Below the pieces are notes generated by a model. It made no database searches. It had not been told where the DNA came from and saw only the letters and a list, made by a program, of their open reading frames with translations. The position numbers were made by a program, and so were the translations under genes. A DNA stretch of 64,000 bases from Rhodoferax sp. (lineage in GTDB: Bacteria > Pseudomonadota > Gammaproteobacteria > Burkholderiales > Burkholderiaceae_C), in the NCBI RefSeq assembly GCF_028714215.1, contig NZ_JAQTMS010000020.1, positions 1-64,000 of the forward strand, written 5' to 3'. This document shows, piece after piece, positions 40,535 through 49,096 of this stretch; the first letter of the stretch is position 1; the number at the start of each line of letters is the position of its first letter.

Positions 40535-41190
40535 TGCTTCTTCGGTGGCGCGAAGGCGGCCATGTAGTCGGCTACCGCTTCCAGCTCGCCCGAGCTGTAG
40601 GGTTTGATGACCCTGACCATGTCGGGATTGGCGTTGCGCCGGTCACCGTCGCGGATGAGTTGCACTTCCCGCAGCAGATAGCGGTAATGCTGGGCCGCCA
40701 CCATCGGGTAGAACTTGGCCGCATCGCCTTCACCCTGGCCGCCATGGCAGCCGGCGCAGTCCCGCTCGTAGAGCTGCTTGCCCTTGGCCAGGCCCAGGCC
40801 TGGTCCCTTGCCGTTTTCCGCCGCGATCGGCAAGCCCTGCAGATAGACCGCGATATCGGCGATCTCGAACGGCGTCAGCACGTGATCGTCAATGAAGGGC
40901 TCCATCTTCGGGTTGCTGCGCCGGCCCGAGCGGATATCGGCCATCTGCTTCATCAGCACGGTGGCATGTTGACCGGAGAGTCGCGGATAGGCGCCGCTGA
41001 CACGGCCCGACCCATCCTTGCGGTGGCAACCCTGGCAGGGTTCGAACGCAGCCGCGCCGCGCGCCATGTCGGCGTTGGCTTGCAAGGCGGTCTTGAGTTC
41101 GCCCTTGATCTCGTTCCAGGCCGGCACCTGGGCCGTGGCGCCGGCACACACTAGCGCTGCCAGCATCAGCATTGTCAGAAATTTTTTCAT
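40531..41190 (-). CDS. Diheme c-type cytochrome
   Basis: Signal peptide MKKFLTMLMLAALVCAGATAQ and CQGCH, CAGCH motifs. Start taken at 41190, not the 460-aa ORF start. Confidence 0.9.
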   Translation of the reverse strand: MKKFLTMLMLAALVCAGATAQVPAWNEIKGELKTALQANADMARGAAAFEPCQGCHRKDGSGRVSGAYPRLSGQHATVLMKQMADIRSGRRSNPKMEPFIDDHVLTPFEIADIAVYLQGLPIAAENGKGPGLGLAKGKQLYERDCAGCHGGQGEGDAAKFYPMVAAQHYRYLLREVQLIRDGDRRNANPDMVRVIKPYSSGELEAVADYMAAFAPPKKQ

Positions 41191-41219
41191 GGACTTCTTT
41201 TTCCTGTCTTGTCTTGCGG

Positions 41220-41897
41220 CTATTTGCTGTCGAGGTCGGCCAGGTAGGCGGCGACCGAGTCTATTTCTTCCTCGCTCATGCGTTTGGCGACCACCCGCAT
41301 GAAGCGGCTGACGTCGTTGGAGCGCTCGCCGCTGGCGAAGTTTTTCAACTGCTGCGTCAAATACTGAACGTGCTGCCCGCTGATGCGCGGATAAACCAGA
41401 TGGCCGGCGCCTTGCGGCTGATGGCAGCCGACGCAGGCCGGCACACCGGTCTCTTCGTTGCCTTCGAAATACACCATCTTGCCGAAGCTGGCCGCCTTCT
41501 TGTCGCCGGCTTCGCCCGGCTTGACCTTCTGGCCGCTGTAAAAGCTGGCCAGCGAGACAAAATCTTCCGGCTTCAAGGCCGCCACCACCGGCGCCATGAT
41601 GTCGCTCTTGCGCCGGCCGTTCTGAAAGTCGCGCAACTGCTTGATGATGTAGCTCTCCGGCAGGCCGGCGATCTTGGGGAACATCGGGATCGCACTGTTG
41701 CCGTCCTCGCCGTGGCAGGCCACGCAGACCGTGGCGGCGATGGTCTTGGCATCCTGGGCGCAGGCCAGGCCGGCCAGGCCGCAGCCCAGTGTCAGCAGGG
41801 CGGTGATGGCGCGAGCCCGGTAGCCGGTGCGGAATTTTGGCTGCTTGTCTTGGTGAATCATTTTCTTCAGCTCCTGCGGCAGGTGTGTGGCTGTCAC
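41220..41897 (-). CDS. Diheme c-type cytochrome
   Basis: CVACH and CVGCH; ARAITALLTLGCGLAGLACAQ signal. A start at 41861 (MIHQDKQP) is also possible. Confidence 0.88.
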   Translation of the reverse strand: MTATHLPQELKKMIHQDKQPKFRTGYRARAITALLTLGCGLAGLACAQDAKTIAATVCVACHGEDGNSAIPMFPKIAGLPESYIIKQLRDFQNGRRKSDIMAPVVAALKPEDFVSLASFYSGQKVKPGEAGDKKAASFGKMVYFEGNEETGVPACVGCHQPQGAGHLVYPRISGQHVQYLTQQLKNFASGERSNDVSRFMRVVAKRMSEEEIDSVAAYLADLDSK

Positions 41898-44800
41898 AGC
41901 TTGTACTGGACAAATAGCCCGATGACGTTGGCGCGGTAGTTTTGCGGTCCGGCGTCGAGCAGCAAAGTACTGTTGTCGTACGCTCCGACGGCCTTGGTGA
42001 TGACGCCGTCGTAGTGCCAGTCCTTGACCTGTCCCAGCTCCAGACGGTCGTACAAGCGCACCGAGAGCTTCTTGCTGAGCGGAATCAGCAGGTTGAAGCT
42101 CAGGGTCTGCTGCACAAAAGTCATGTCCGGCAGCGCGCTGCCGGCCAGCAAGGCGGCGGCGGCCTGATTCGCGGCAACGCCGCTGAAGGCGGTGCTGCCA
42201 TATTCGTAGGCGATCTTGCTGCTGCTGTTGGCATAGCTGTAGTCGATGCCGAACTGCAGGCTGCCGATGGCGCTCTGGAAGCCCAGCCCCAGCACATCGT
42301 TGCGGTCGTCGCTGCGGGAGGCCCAGGCATCCGAGGCCGGCCGCGAGCCGCCCACGCCATTGACGTTGTCGGAGCAGGCCGAATAACCGTAGCTGGCCAG
42401 ATTGGCCAGGGTGCAGGTGTTGTAGACGGGACTCAGGGCGGCGCCCGAGTTCAGCTTCATGGAACGCTGACCTTGCTGGTACGAGTAGAAGCCGTAGAAG
42501 TTCTTGCCGGAGGCCGGCTGGTAGTTGAACTCCAGGCTCAGCGAGTTCTGTTTGTCCTTGTCCTGGCCGTAGAAGGAATCCGGGTATTTGATGTCCTTGG
42601 TCTGCCAGGTCAGGCCCAGGTCCAGGTCTTCGCGGGCCTGGTAGTTCAGGCGTGCATTGAAGATCTTCTGGTCGCGGTCGGCCTGGTCGTATTTGCGGAA
42701 GTAGTAGGAGTAGCGGTTGAACAGGTTGGCGTTGTTGGCCACCGTGCCGCCGGCCGGACTGAAGGCGGTATAGCCCAGCGTGCCGGCCAGCGCGATCTGG
42801 GTGGTGGGGTCCAGTCCCGGCAAGCCGGTGCCCAGATCGGCGAAGGTGCGGTAGTTGTAATCGCTGCCGCGTTTGCGGTCGGTCTCGAAAGAAGTGCGCA
42901 AGCTGGCATCGCCCAGCGCGCGATTGACGTAGCCGATCTTGAGCTTGTCCTCCCAGGTTTTATCGCGCTCCCGAAAATCGCGTTTGAACTCCTCGCGCTC
43001 CAGGGCCGCGTTCAGGCTGCTGGTGCGGCTCAGGTCCAAGTCGCCGGACAGGCCGTAGTTGATTTGTTTGGTCGAGCGGGCCTGGCCGAAGACCGGAATG
43101 TTGGCGCCGTTGGCCACCGCGCCGACGCCGGCGATGGCGCCGAAGGTGCAGGCTGGAACCGCCGCATAGCCCGGCAACACGTAGCAGCTTCCCGCTGTGC
43201 CGGGGGTCGCGCCGGGCTGCAGTCCGACCACCGCATCCATGTTGACGTTGTTGCCATCGGCGAAACCGCGGCCGAACTGGCCGGTCAGCGGGTTGTAGGC
43301 GGTGTAGCCGCCTTTGTTGGCCGTGTCGTAGTAGCGCAGCGCGCCTTTCAGGCTGAGCGCGTCGCTGGGTCGCACCGACAAGCCGAGGTCCAGCAGTGTG
43401 TTGTCGATGCGCTGCCTGGCGCTCTGCTGGCTCAAGGCGGCCGTGCTGTTCCAGTTGGCTACCAGCGAGCTGCCCGCCGCATAGCCGGCATTGGTGCTGG
43501 TGCCGCCGAATTTGGTGACGCCGGCAGCCGCCAACTGGGCGTTCTGGGCGGCCGAAATAGGCGCCAGCAGCGTGTCATTTTGCTGGCTGCTGGCCCACGA
43601 CAGCGCCGCCGTGAAACGACCCTTGTAGAAGTCCGGCAGCGAGCGTGCAAACTCGCCTTTCAGGTTGAAGGCGTTGTTGTCGGGATAGAGGTCGTAGGTG
43701 GCGGTCTGTACGGCGCCAAAAGGCTGATTCGAGTTCAGCAGGGGATACTGGACGTTCAGCGTGCCGATGTTGTTGCGAAAGAGCGCCAGCGACGTGCGCA
43801 AATTGGCCTGGGTCAGCGCGTCGGCGTACTGCAAGCCGCCCAGAAATTCGTGGCTGGTGTAGTCGATCGGTTCCGCGATTTCAGTCGAGATGTTGCCCGT
43901 GTTCAAGGCAAACGGGCGCGCGCCGGTACGCCGCTCCTGGCTGTAGCTGGCATAGCCCTTCCAGTTGTCGGTGAAGACCTTGTCGAAGCGGGCGCCGCCT
44001 TTTTTGCGCACCAGGCTCAACTCGCTCTCAGGCAGGCTCGCCAGCTTGTCGCTGATGGCTTTGGCCATGTTGGACTGGAGCGCGCCGCTGGCGCCGGCAC
44101 CGGTTGCCGCGGCAATGGCACCGGTGGTGGCGTTGGGCGTGCCGGTGGTGCCATTGATGGCGGCCAGCGCCGACAGGTTGGAATAGATCTTGCCGGCGTA
44201 GCTCCAGCAGGGCGCGGCAGCGCTGCACGCCACCCGCGGGCTGGCGCCAACGCTGGGGCTGCCGCTGGTGACCATGGTCGGCGCCGCCAGCCCGGTGCTC
44301 AGTTCGCCGCTACCCTCGCCGGCGTAGAGCGACTTCCAGCTGTCGGTGAAGACGTGCAGCGTTTCGTTGTAGAACAGCTTCAATTTCCAGTCGTTGTAGC
44401 GGCCTTGCTGGAGCGCGTAGAACTGGTCGTTCTGGCCGCTGCCGCCGCCAAAGGACTGGATGTAGCGGGCGCTGTCGGCCTGGTTGGCTTCGACTTCGAA
44501 GTAGTTGAGATAAGCCCCGTTCTTCAGATCCTTGTACTTGCGGAACAGCGAGTTTTTGCTGTCCGCGCCAGCCCCCAGCAGACCGGCCTCGATACCACCG
44601 GAATACTCCCAACCGCCTTCGGTCTTGCTGCTGGCGCCGTTGGCGCTGTCGTAAGGCAGGCCGTACAGCTGGCCGGAGGGCGAGTGCCGCACGGTATCGA
44701 AGCCGTCGTCGGCCAGCGGGCGCGGCACCGCCGAGCGGCCCGGTGGATTGAGGGCGTTGCCAAGGGCCATGTCGACGCCGACAGCGGAATCGGCCAGGGC

Positions 44801-44914
44801 CGGACCGGCACCCCATTGGGCCAGGGCGACGCCGATGCCGGCGGCAAGGATTTTCATGCGGGGACTAGCGGTCATGCGAAATGTTCCTGATGGATTGAGC
44901 GAGGTCATTGCCAT
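41894..44914 (-). CDS. MtrB/PioB family decaheme-associated outer membrane beta-barrel protein (large variant)
   Basis: About 1006 aa from ATG 44914; signal region (KILAAGIGVALAQWGAGPALA), repeated amphipathic beta-strand pattern ending in ANVIGLFVQYKL; adjacent to the decaheme cytochrome. Confidence 0.88.
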   Translation of the reverse strand: MAMTSLNPSGTFRMTASPRMKILAAGIGVALAQWGAGPALADSAVGVDMALGNALNPPGRSAVPRPLADDGFDTVRHSPSGQLYGLPYDSANGASSKTEGGWEYSGGIEAGLLGAGADSKNSLFRKYKDLKNGAYLNYFEVEANQADSARYIQSFGGGSGQNDQFYALQQGRYNDWKLKLFYNETLHVFTDSWKSLYAGEGSGELSTGLAAPTMVTSGSPSVGASPRVACSAAAPCWSYAGKIYSNLSALAAINGTTGTPNATTGAIAAATGAGASGALQSNMAKAISDKLASLPESELSLVRKKGGARFDKVFTDNWKGYASYSQERRTGARPFALNTGNISTEIAEPIDYTSHEFLGGLQYADALTQANLRTSLALFRNNIGTLNVQYPLLNSNQPFGAVQTATYDLYPDNNAFNLKGEFARSLPDFYKGRFTAALSWASSQQNDTLLAPISAAQNAQLAAAGVTKFGGTSTNAGYAAGSSLVANWNSTAALSQQSARQRIDNTLLDLGLSVRPSDALSLKGALRYYDTANKGGYTAYNPLTGQFGRGFADGNNVNMDAVVGLQPGATPGTAGSCYVLPGYAAVPACTFGAIAGVGAVANGANIPVFGQARSTKQINYGLSGDLDLSRTSSLNAALEREEFKRDFRERDKTWEDKLKIGYVNRALGDASLRTSFETDRKRGSDYNYRTFADLGTGLPGLDPTTQIALAGTLGYTAFSPAGGTVANNANLFNRYSYYFRKYDQADRDQKIFNARLNYQAREDLDLGLTWQTKDIKYPDSFYGQDKDKQNSLSLEFNYQPASGKNFYGFYSYQQGQRSMKLNSGAALSPVYNTCTLANLASYGYSACSDNVNGVGGSRPASDAWASRSDDRNDVLGLGFQSAIGSLQFGIDYSYANSSSKIAYEYGSTAFSGVAANQAAAALLAGSALPDMTFVQQTLSFNLLIPLSKKLSVRLYDRLELGQVKDWHYDGVITKAVGAYDNSTLLLDAGPQNYRANVIGLFVQYKL

Positions 44915-44928
44915 ATTTCCTTTCCCGA

Positions 44929-45957
44929 TCAGCGCTGGAAGCGCGCGCCCGAAGGACTGTTGCTGCCGTGGATCGCCGAGTGGCAGTTCTGGCAGGAACG
45001 ACCGGTCATGCGTTTGCTGGCGAGTCCGGCGGTGGCGCCGGCGGCGCTGTTGGCTTGCCGACCGGCATTGTTTTGACCGAACGAGGTGGGATCGCCATTG
45101 ACCACCGTACCCAGGGTGTTGTTGCCCCAGACGGCGTGACCCATGGTGCCGGTGGTGCTGTGGCAAGCGGAACACAGGAACGGGCGGGTCTGGATCAGCA
45201 GTTTGTCGGCGTTGGAGCCGTGCGCACTGTGGCAGTTCATGCAGTTTTCCCGCACCGGGGCATGTTCCCACAGGAAGGGGCCGCGCTTTTCCGCATGGCA
45301 GGTGTAGCAAAGGTCGTTGATGCTGTCGGCCTTGAGCAGGCGCTTGGCGCTGGAGCCGTGCGGGTTATGACAGTCGACGCAAGTCATCTTGCCTTCGGGC
45401 ACCGGCATGTGCGACTTCTTGCGGAATTCGGCGCGCTGTTGCTGGTGGCAGGTCTGGCAGGTCTCGGTGATGCCGGCCTTTTTCATCAAACCGTTGGCGG
45501 AGAAGCGGGCCATCGGGTTGTGGCAGTCGGAGCAGGCCAGTTTGTTGGTGGCATGGATGGAGCCGGGCCAATGCAGGCGCTGGCCGCCCGCGTGGCAACT
45601 CAGGCATTGACCATTCTGGCGCTCGATCGGCGTATTCCATTCCTTGGAGAAACCGATGATCTTGCCCTTGTCCTTGGTGTCGGTAAGGTGCAGCGAGCCA
45701 TTGCCGTGGCAGGCCTCGCAGACCGATTTTTCGGTGTCGTTGCGCGGATTTTCCCGGAACACCCGGGCATGCTGGGTATGGCCGAAAAGACTCTTCTCGG
45801 TGTCATGGCACTCGCCGCAGCGTTTTTCGCCGACGAGTCTGGCGTTCGCCTGGGGATCGCTGTCGGCCAGCGCCGGACCGGCCGGCCACAGGACGCACAA
45901 CAGTGCCGCCGCCAAGGCGCGCCAGCCGGGAAACGGGAGTGAATTGTTCTTTGCCAT
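44929..45957 (-). CDS. MtrA/PioA/DmsE-type decaheme c-type cytochrome
   Basis: Ten CXXCH motifs: CGECH, CEACH, CLSCH, CSDCH, CQTCH, CVDCH, CYTCH, CMNCH, CSACH, CQNCH; signal peptide. Confidence 0.95.
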   Translation of the reverse strand: MAKNNSLPFPGWRALAAALLCVLWPAGPALADSDPQANARLVGEKRCGECHDTEKSLFGHTQHARVFRENPRNDTEKSVCEACHGNGSLHLTDTKDKGKIIGFSKEWNTPIERQNGQCLSCHAGGQRLHWPGSIHATNKLACSDCHNPMARFSANGLMKKAGITETCQTCHQQQRAEFRKKSHMPVPEGKMTCVDCHNPHGSSAKRLLKADSINDLCYTCHAEKRGPFLWEHAPVRENCMNCHSAHGSNADKLLIQTRPFLCSACHSTTGTMGHAVWGNNTLGTVVNGDPTSFGQNNAGRQANSAAGATAGLASKRMTGRSCQNCHSAIHGSNSPSGARFQR

Positions 45958-46190
45958 GGGTCAGATACCTCTTGCCAGATTCAGGTCGCAAATTGCTACA
46001 TTTGCAAGCAAGCGTAAGAAGTTAAACTGAGAATTAGCTTAAGGAACTTTGGCCAGATTAAGAGGCGCTAAGCTGGGGTCCAAAACCTGCCATTTCATCC
46101 GTACAAACCCTTGCGCTTTGATCGTTTCTCGGGGTAACTACTGTGTTTCATTTTTGTAACGGTTACGAGAATTGAAGTGAGTGAAGAACC

Positions 46191-46853
46191 ATGCGACTTT
46201 TAATTGTTGAGGACGACGCGCTGCTCGGTGCCGGTTTGCGCGCGGCGCTCAGTAAATGGGGTTTCACGGTCACCTGGGTGCGCCACGGCGCGGCGGCGCT
46301 GGACGTGCTGGCGAACGAGGAATTCGTTGCCATGGTGCTCGATATCGGCCTGCCCGATGTGAACGGTCTGGAGGTGCTGCGCAAGCTGCGCGCCGGTGGC
46401 AACAAGCTGCCGGTCATGATTCTGACGGCGCGCGACACGACGCGCGACAAGGTCGCCAGTCTCGACCTTGGTGCCGACGACTACCTGGTCAAGACCACCG
46501 ACATGGAGGAACTGGTGGCGCGTTTGCGCGCCCTGGTGCGGCGCTCCGGCCGCGGCGGCGGTGTGATCAGCGTCGGCGATCTGGTGCTCAACCTCGATTC
46601 CCGCGTGCTGACACTGAAGGGTGAAGCGGTCAATGTTTCCAGACGCGAATTCGATGTGCTGCGCGTCTTGATGGAGGGCGCCGGGCGCGTCCTCACGCGG
46701 GCCCAACTGGAGCAGTCGCTGTACGGCTGGAACCGTAACGTCGATAGCAACGCGGTCGAAGTCCACATCCATAACCTGCGCCTGAAGATTGGTGCGACGA
46801 CGCTTAAAACTGTGCGCGGTGTCGGTTACACCATCGCCAGGAACGAGGCGTGA
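46191..46853 (+). CDS. OmpR-family response regulator
   Basis: RLLIVEDDALLGAGLRAALSKWG..MVLDIGLPDVNGLEVLRKL..LTARDTTRDKVASLDLGADDYLVK and winged-helix C-terminus. Confidence 0.96.
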   Translation: MRLLIVEDDALLGAGLRAALSKWGFTVTWVRHGAAALDVLANEEFVAMVLDIGLPDVNGLEVLRKLRAGGNKLPVMILTARDTTRDKVASLDLGADDYLVKTTDMEELVARLRALVRRSGRGGGVISVGDLVLNLDSRVLTLKGEAVNVSRREFDVLRVLMEGAGRVLTRAQLEQSLYGWNRNVDSNAVEVHIHNLRLKIGATTLKTVRGVGYTIARNEA

Positions 46854-48334
46854 TCGCACGGCAACGCCAGTCCCTGAGTCGGCGCTTGATGGTGGGGCTG
46901 GTGATCGTCAGCTTCGCCTACTGGGCGGTGATCGCCTGGCTGACGATCAGCGACAGCATCGACGAGGTTTATCAGCTGTTCGATGTGCACCTGGCCCAGA
47001 CCGCGCTGGCTGTGCTGCATGTGGCCAATCCCGGCGGAACCGATCCGGTGGTGCTGCCGAGCCGGGTTCCGGCGCCCAAGTTCCGGGAAATCTTCAACCA
47101 ATGGCCGGAAATCCCGGAACGCTTTGCAACCGATCCGGCGCCGGCAAGCGCCCCCAGTGGAGCTGGTTCGGCAACTGCGCCCACGGTCACCGGATCGATT
47201 CCTTCGATGCATCAGGAATATGAGAAGAATCTGCGCTACCAGATCTGGAACGGCGACGGCATTCTGTTATTGCGATCCGCCAACGCCCCCACTGTGGCGA
47301 TGACCGATCAGGATGGCTATTCCGAGACCGTGGATGCGGAAGGCCGGACCTGGCGCCACTATGGTGTCTGGGACATGCAGCGCCACTTTCGGGTGGTTGT
47401 GTCGGAAGCCTACGATCTGCGCAATCACCTGGTGCGCAGCATTGCCTTGCACGTGGCCAGTCCGCTGGCGCTGGGGCTGCCGGTGCTGATTGTGCTGCTG
47501 TGGTTTTCCATCAACCGGGGTCTCAACCCCCTGGGTGTGCTGACGCGCGAAATCCAGATCAGAAAGCCCGACAACCTGCTGCCCATCGATGCCAGCAGCG
47601 CGCCGGGCGAGGTGCGGCCCATGGTTTTGGCCTTGAACGAGTTGTTGCAACGGGTGGCGCAGACGCTGGAGGGCGAGCGCCGCTTCACCTCCAACGCGGC
47701 ACATGAATTGCGCACCCCGCTGGCCGCGATTCAGGCCCAGTTGCACGTGGCGCGCTATGCCGACAATGAAGCCGAGCGCGAGCAGAGCATGGAGCAGTTG
47801 CAGCGCGGCGTCGAGCGGGGCATTCGGCTGGTCGGTCAATTGCTGACGCTGGCGCGGCTCGATCCGGACCGGCCCTTGCCGGATCCGCAACTGGTGAATT
47901 TCGGCGACATCGCGGAGGCCGTCTGTGCCGAGCTGGCGCCGCTGGCGCTGCAACGCGATCAGACGCTGGAACTGCAGGTCGAGCCTAATCTGGCGAAGCT
48001 GTCCGGCAATGCCGACATGCTGTCGATGCTGCTGTCCAACCTGATTGACAACGCCATCCGCTACACGCCGCGTGGCGGTCACATCAATGTGGCGGTCAGC
48101 CATTACCTGTTCGGCCTGATGTTCGAAGTCAGCGACGATGGTCCTGGCATTCCGAAAGCGCAACGCGAGCGCGTCTTCGAGCGCTTCTACCGGATTGCCA
48201 GTCAGGATCAGGCCGGCACCGGCCTTGGCCTGGCGATTTGCCGACGCATTGCGGACCTGCACAATGCCCGCATGACGCTGACCGAGGGACCCAACAGCCG
48301 CGGCGTCAGCGTCAGCGTATTCTTTTCCGGATAA
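46850..48334 (+). CDS. Sensor histidine kinase (QseC/PmrB-like)
   Basis: Two TM segments, RRFTSNAAHELRTPLAAIQAQLHVA, NLIDNAIRYTPRGG, DDGPGIP, GTGLGLAICRRIADLH; overlaps the regulator by 4 bp. Confidence 0.95.
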   Translation: MIARQRQSLSRRLMVGLVIVSFAYWAVIAWLTISDSIDEVYQLFDVHLAQTALAVLHVANPGGTDPVVLPSRVPAPKFREIFNQWPEIPERFATDPAPASAPSGAGSATAPTVTGSIPSMHQEYEKNLRYQIWNGDGILLLRSANAPTVAMTDQDGYSETVDAEGRTWRHYGVWDMQRHFRVVVSEAYDLRNHLVRSIALHVASPLALGLPVLIVLLWFSINRGLNPLGVLTREIQIRKPDNLLPIDASSAPGEVRPMVLALNELLQRVAQTLEGERRFTSNAAHELRTPLAAIQAQLHVARYADNEAEREQSMEQLQRGVERGIRLVGQLLTLARLDPDRPLPDPQLVNFGDIAEAVCAELAPLALQRDQTLELQVEPNLAKLSGNADMLSMLLSNLIDNAIRYTPRGGHINVAVSHYLFGLMFEVSDDGPGIPKAQRERVFERFYRIASQDQAGTGLGLAICRRIADLHNARMTLTEGPNSRGVSVSVFFSG

Positions 48335-48337
48335 AAA

Positions 48338-48359
48338 AAGCCCCGCCGGAGCGGGGCTT
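48338..48359. terminator. Rho-independent (possibly bidirectional) terminator
   Basis: AAGCCCCGC-CGGA-GCGGGGCTT stem-loop preceded by an A-tract, between convergent genes. Confidence 0.85.
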
Positions 48360-48376
48360 CAGGCTGCGCTGGCAGT

Positions 48377-49078
48377 TCAGAAACTGTAGCCCAGGGCGAC
48401 GGTGAAGACCGAAGGATGGAACACGATGTCGGCGGTGCGCTCTATGCCCAGCGTGTTGGTGGTCATCTTGGTCTTGACGCGCGCTGTCGACCAGACGCCA
48501 GTGATCGACCACGGACCGCCCAGCTTGGCGCTGATGCCCAGTTGTGCCGCCGGACCCACCGAGTCGGTCAGCTTGATGGTGGTCGGCCCGCCGTTGACCG
48601 CGTCGTTGACACTGGTCGACTCCGTCTTGTCGAACCGGGTGTAGTTGATGCCGAAGCCGACAAAGGGCCGAATCTGGCTGTTGCCGTCGCCGAATTTGTA
48701 GTTGGCGAACAGGGTCGGCGCCACTTGGCGAACCTTGGCAGCCAGAGCACCGTTCATGGCCGCGACGCTGCCCGGTACGGCGGCCGGGTTCAGGACCACC
48801 AACGACACGTCGTGCGTCGGCGGAACGCCCAGCGCCAACTCCGCTTCCCATTGGGCGTTGATCGGAGTTGCGGCGCTAAAGAAAAGCGTGGACTTGCTCT
48901 GCACCTTCAGGCTGAGCGCATCGGCCGGTGTGAAGGGGCCGCTGACGGCGCTGGCGGACGATTGCGGGTCGATATTGACCAGCCCAAGCTTGAGCGTTAC
49001 CGACTGCGCCTGGGCGTTGCCCGCTGCGGCCAAGGCCAGTGCAGCCACGACGGAGGCTGAAATAAATGCATTGTTCAT
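48377..49078 (-). CDS. OmpW family outer membrane protein
   Basis: Signal peptide, LKLGLVNIDPQSSA..PADALSLKVQSKSTLFFSAATPINAQWEAELALGVP..C-terminal FTVALGYSF. Confidence 0.88.
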   Translation of the reverse strand: MNNAFISASVVAALALAAAGNAQAQSVTLKLGLVNIDPQSSASAVSGPFTPADALSLKVQSKSTLFFSAATPINAQWEAELALGVPPTHDVSLVVLNPAAVPGSVAAMNGALAAKVRQVAPTLFANYKFGDGNSQIRPFVGFGINYTRFDKTESTSVNDAVNGGPTTIKLTDSVGPAAQLGISAKLGGPWSITGVWSTARVKTKMTTNTLGIERTADIVFHPSVFTVALGYSF

Positions 49079-49096
49079 TGTGTTTGCTCCGGCGAT

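Noticed and set aside
41191-41913. N-terminal extension of the 460-aa ORF 40531-41913
   Set aside because: The extension overlaps the upstream cytochrome gene in another frame; a clean signal peptide starts at 41190.
44915-45310. N-terminal extension of the 1138-aa ORF 41894-45310
   Set aside because: It overlaps the decaheme cytochrome gene in another frame; the barrel protein has a plausible start and signal peptide from 44914.
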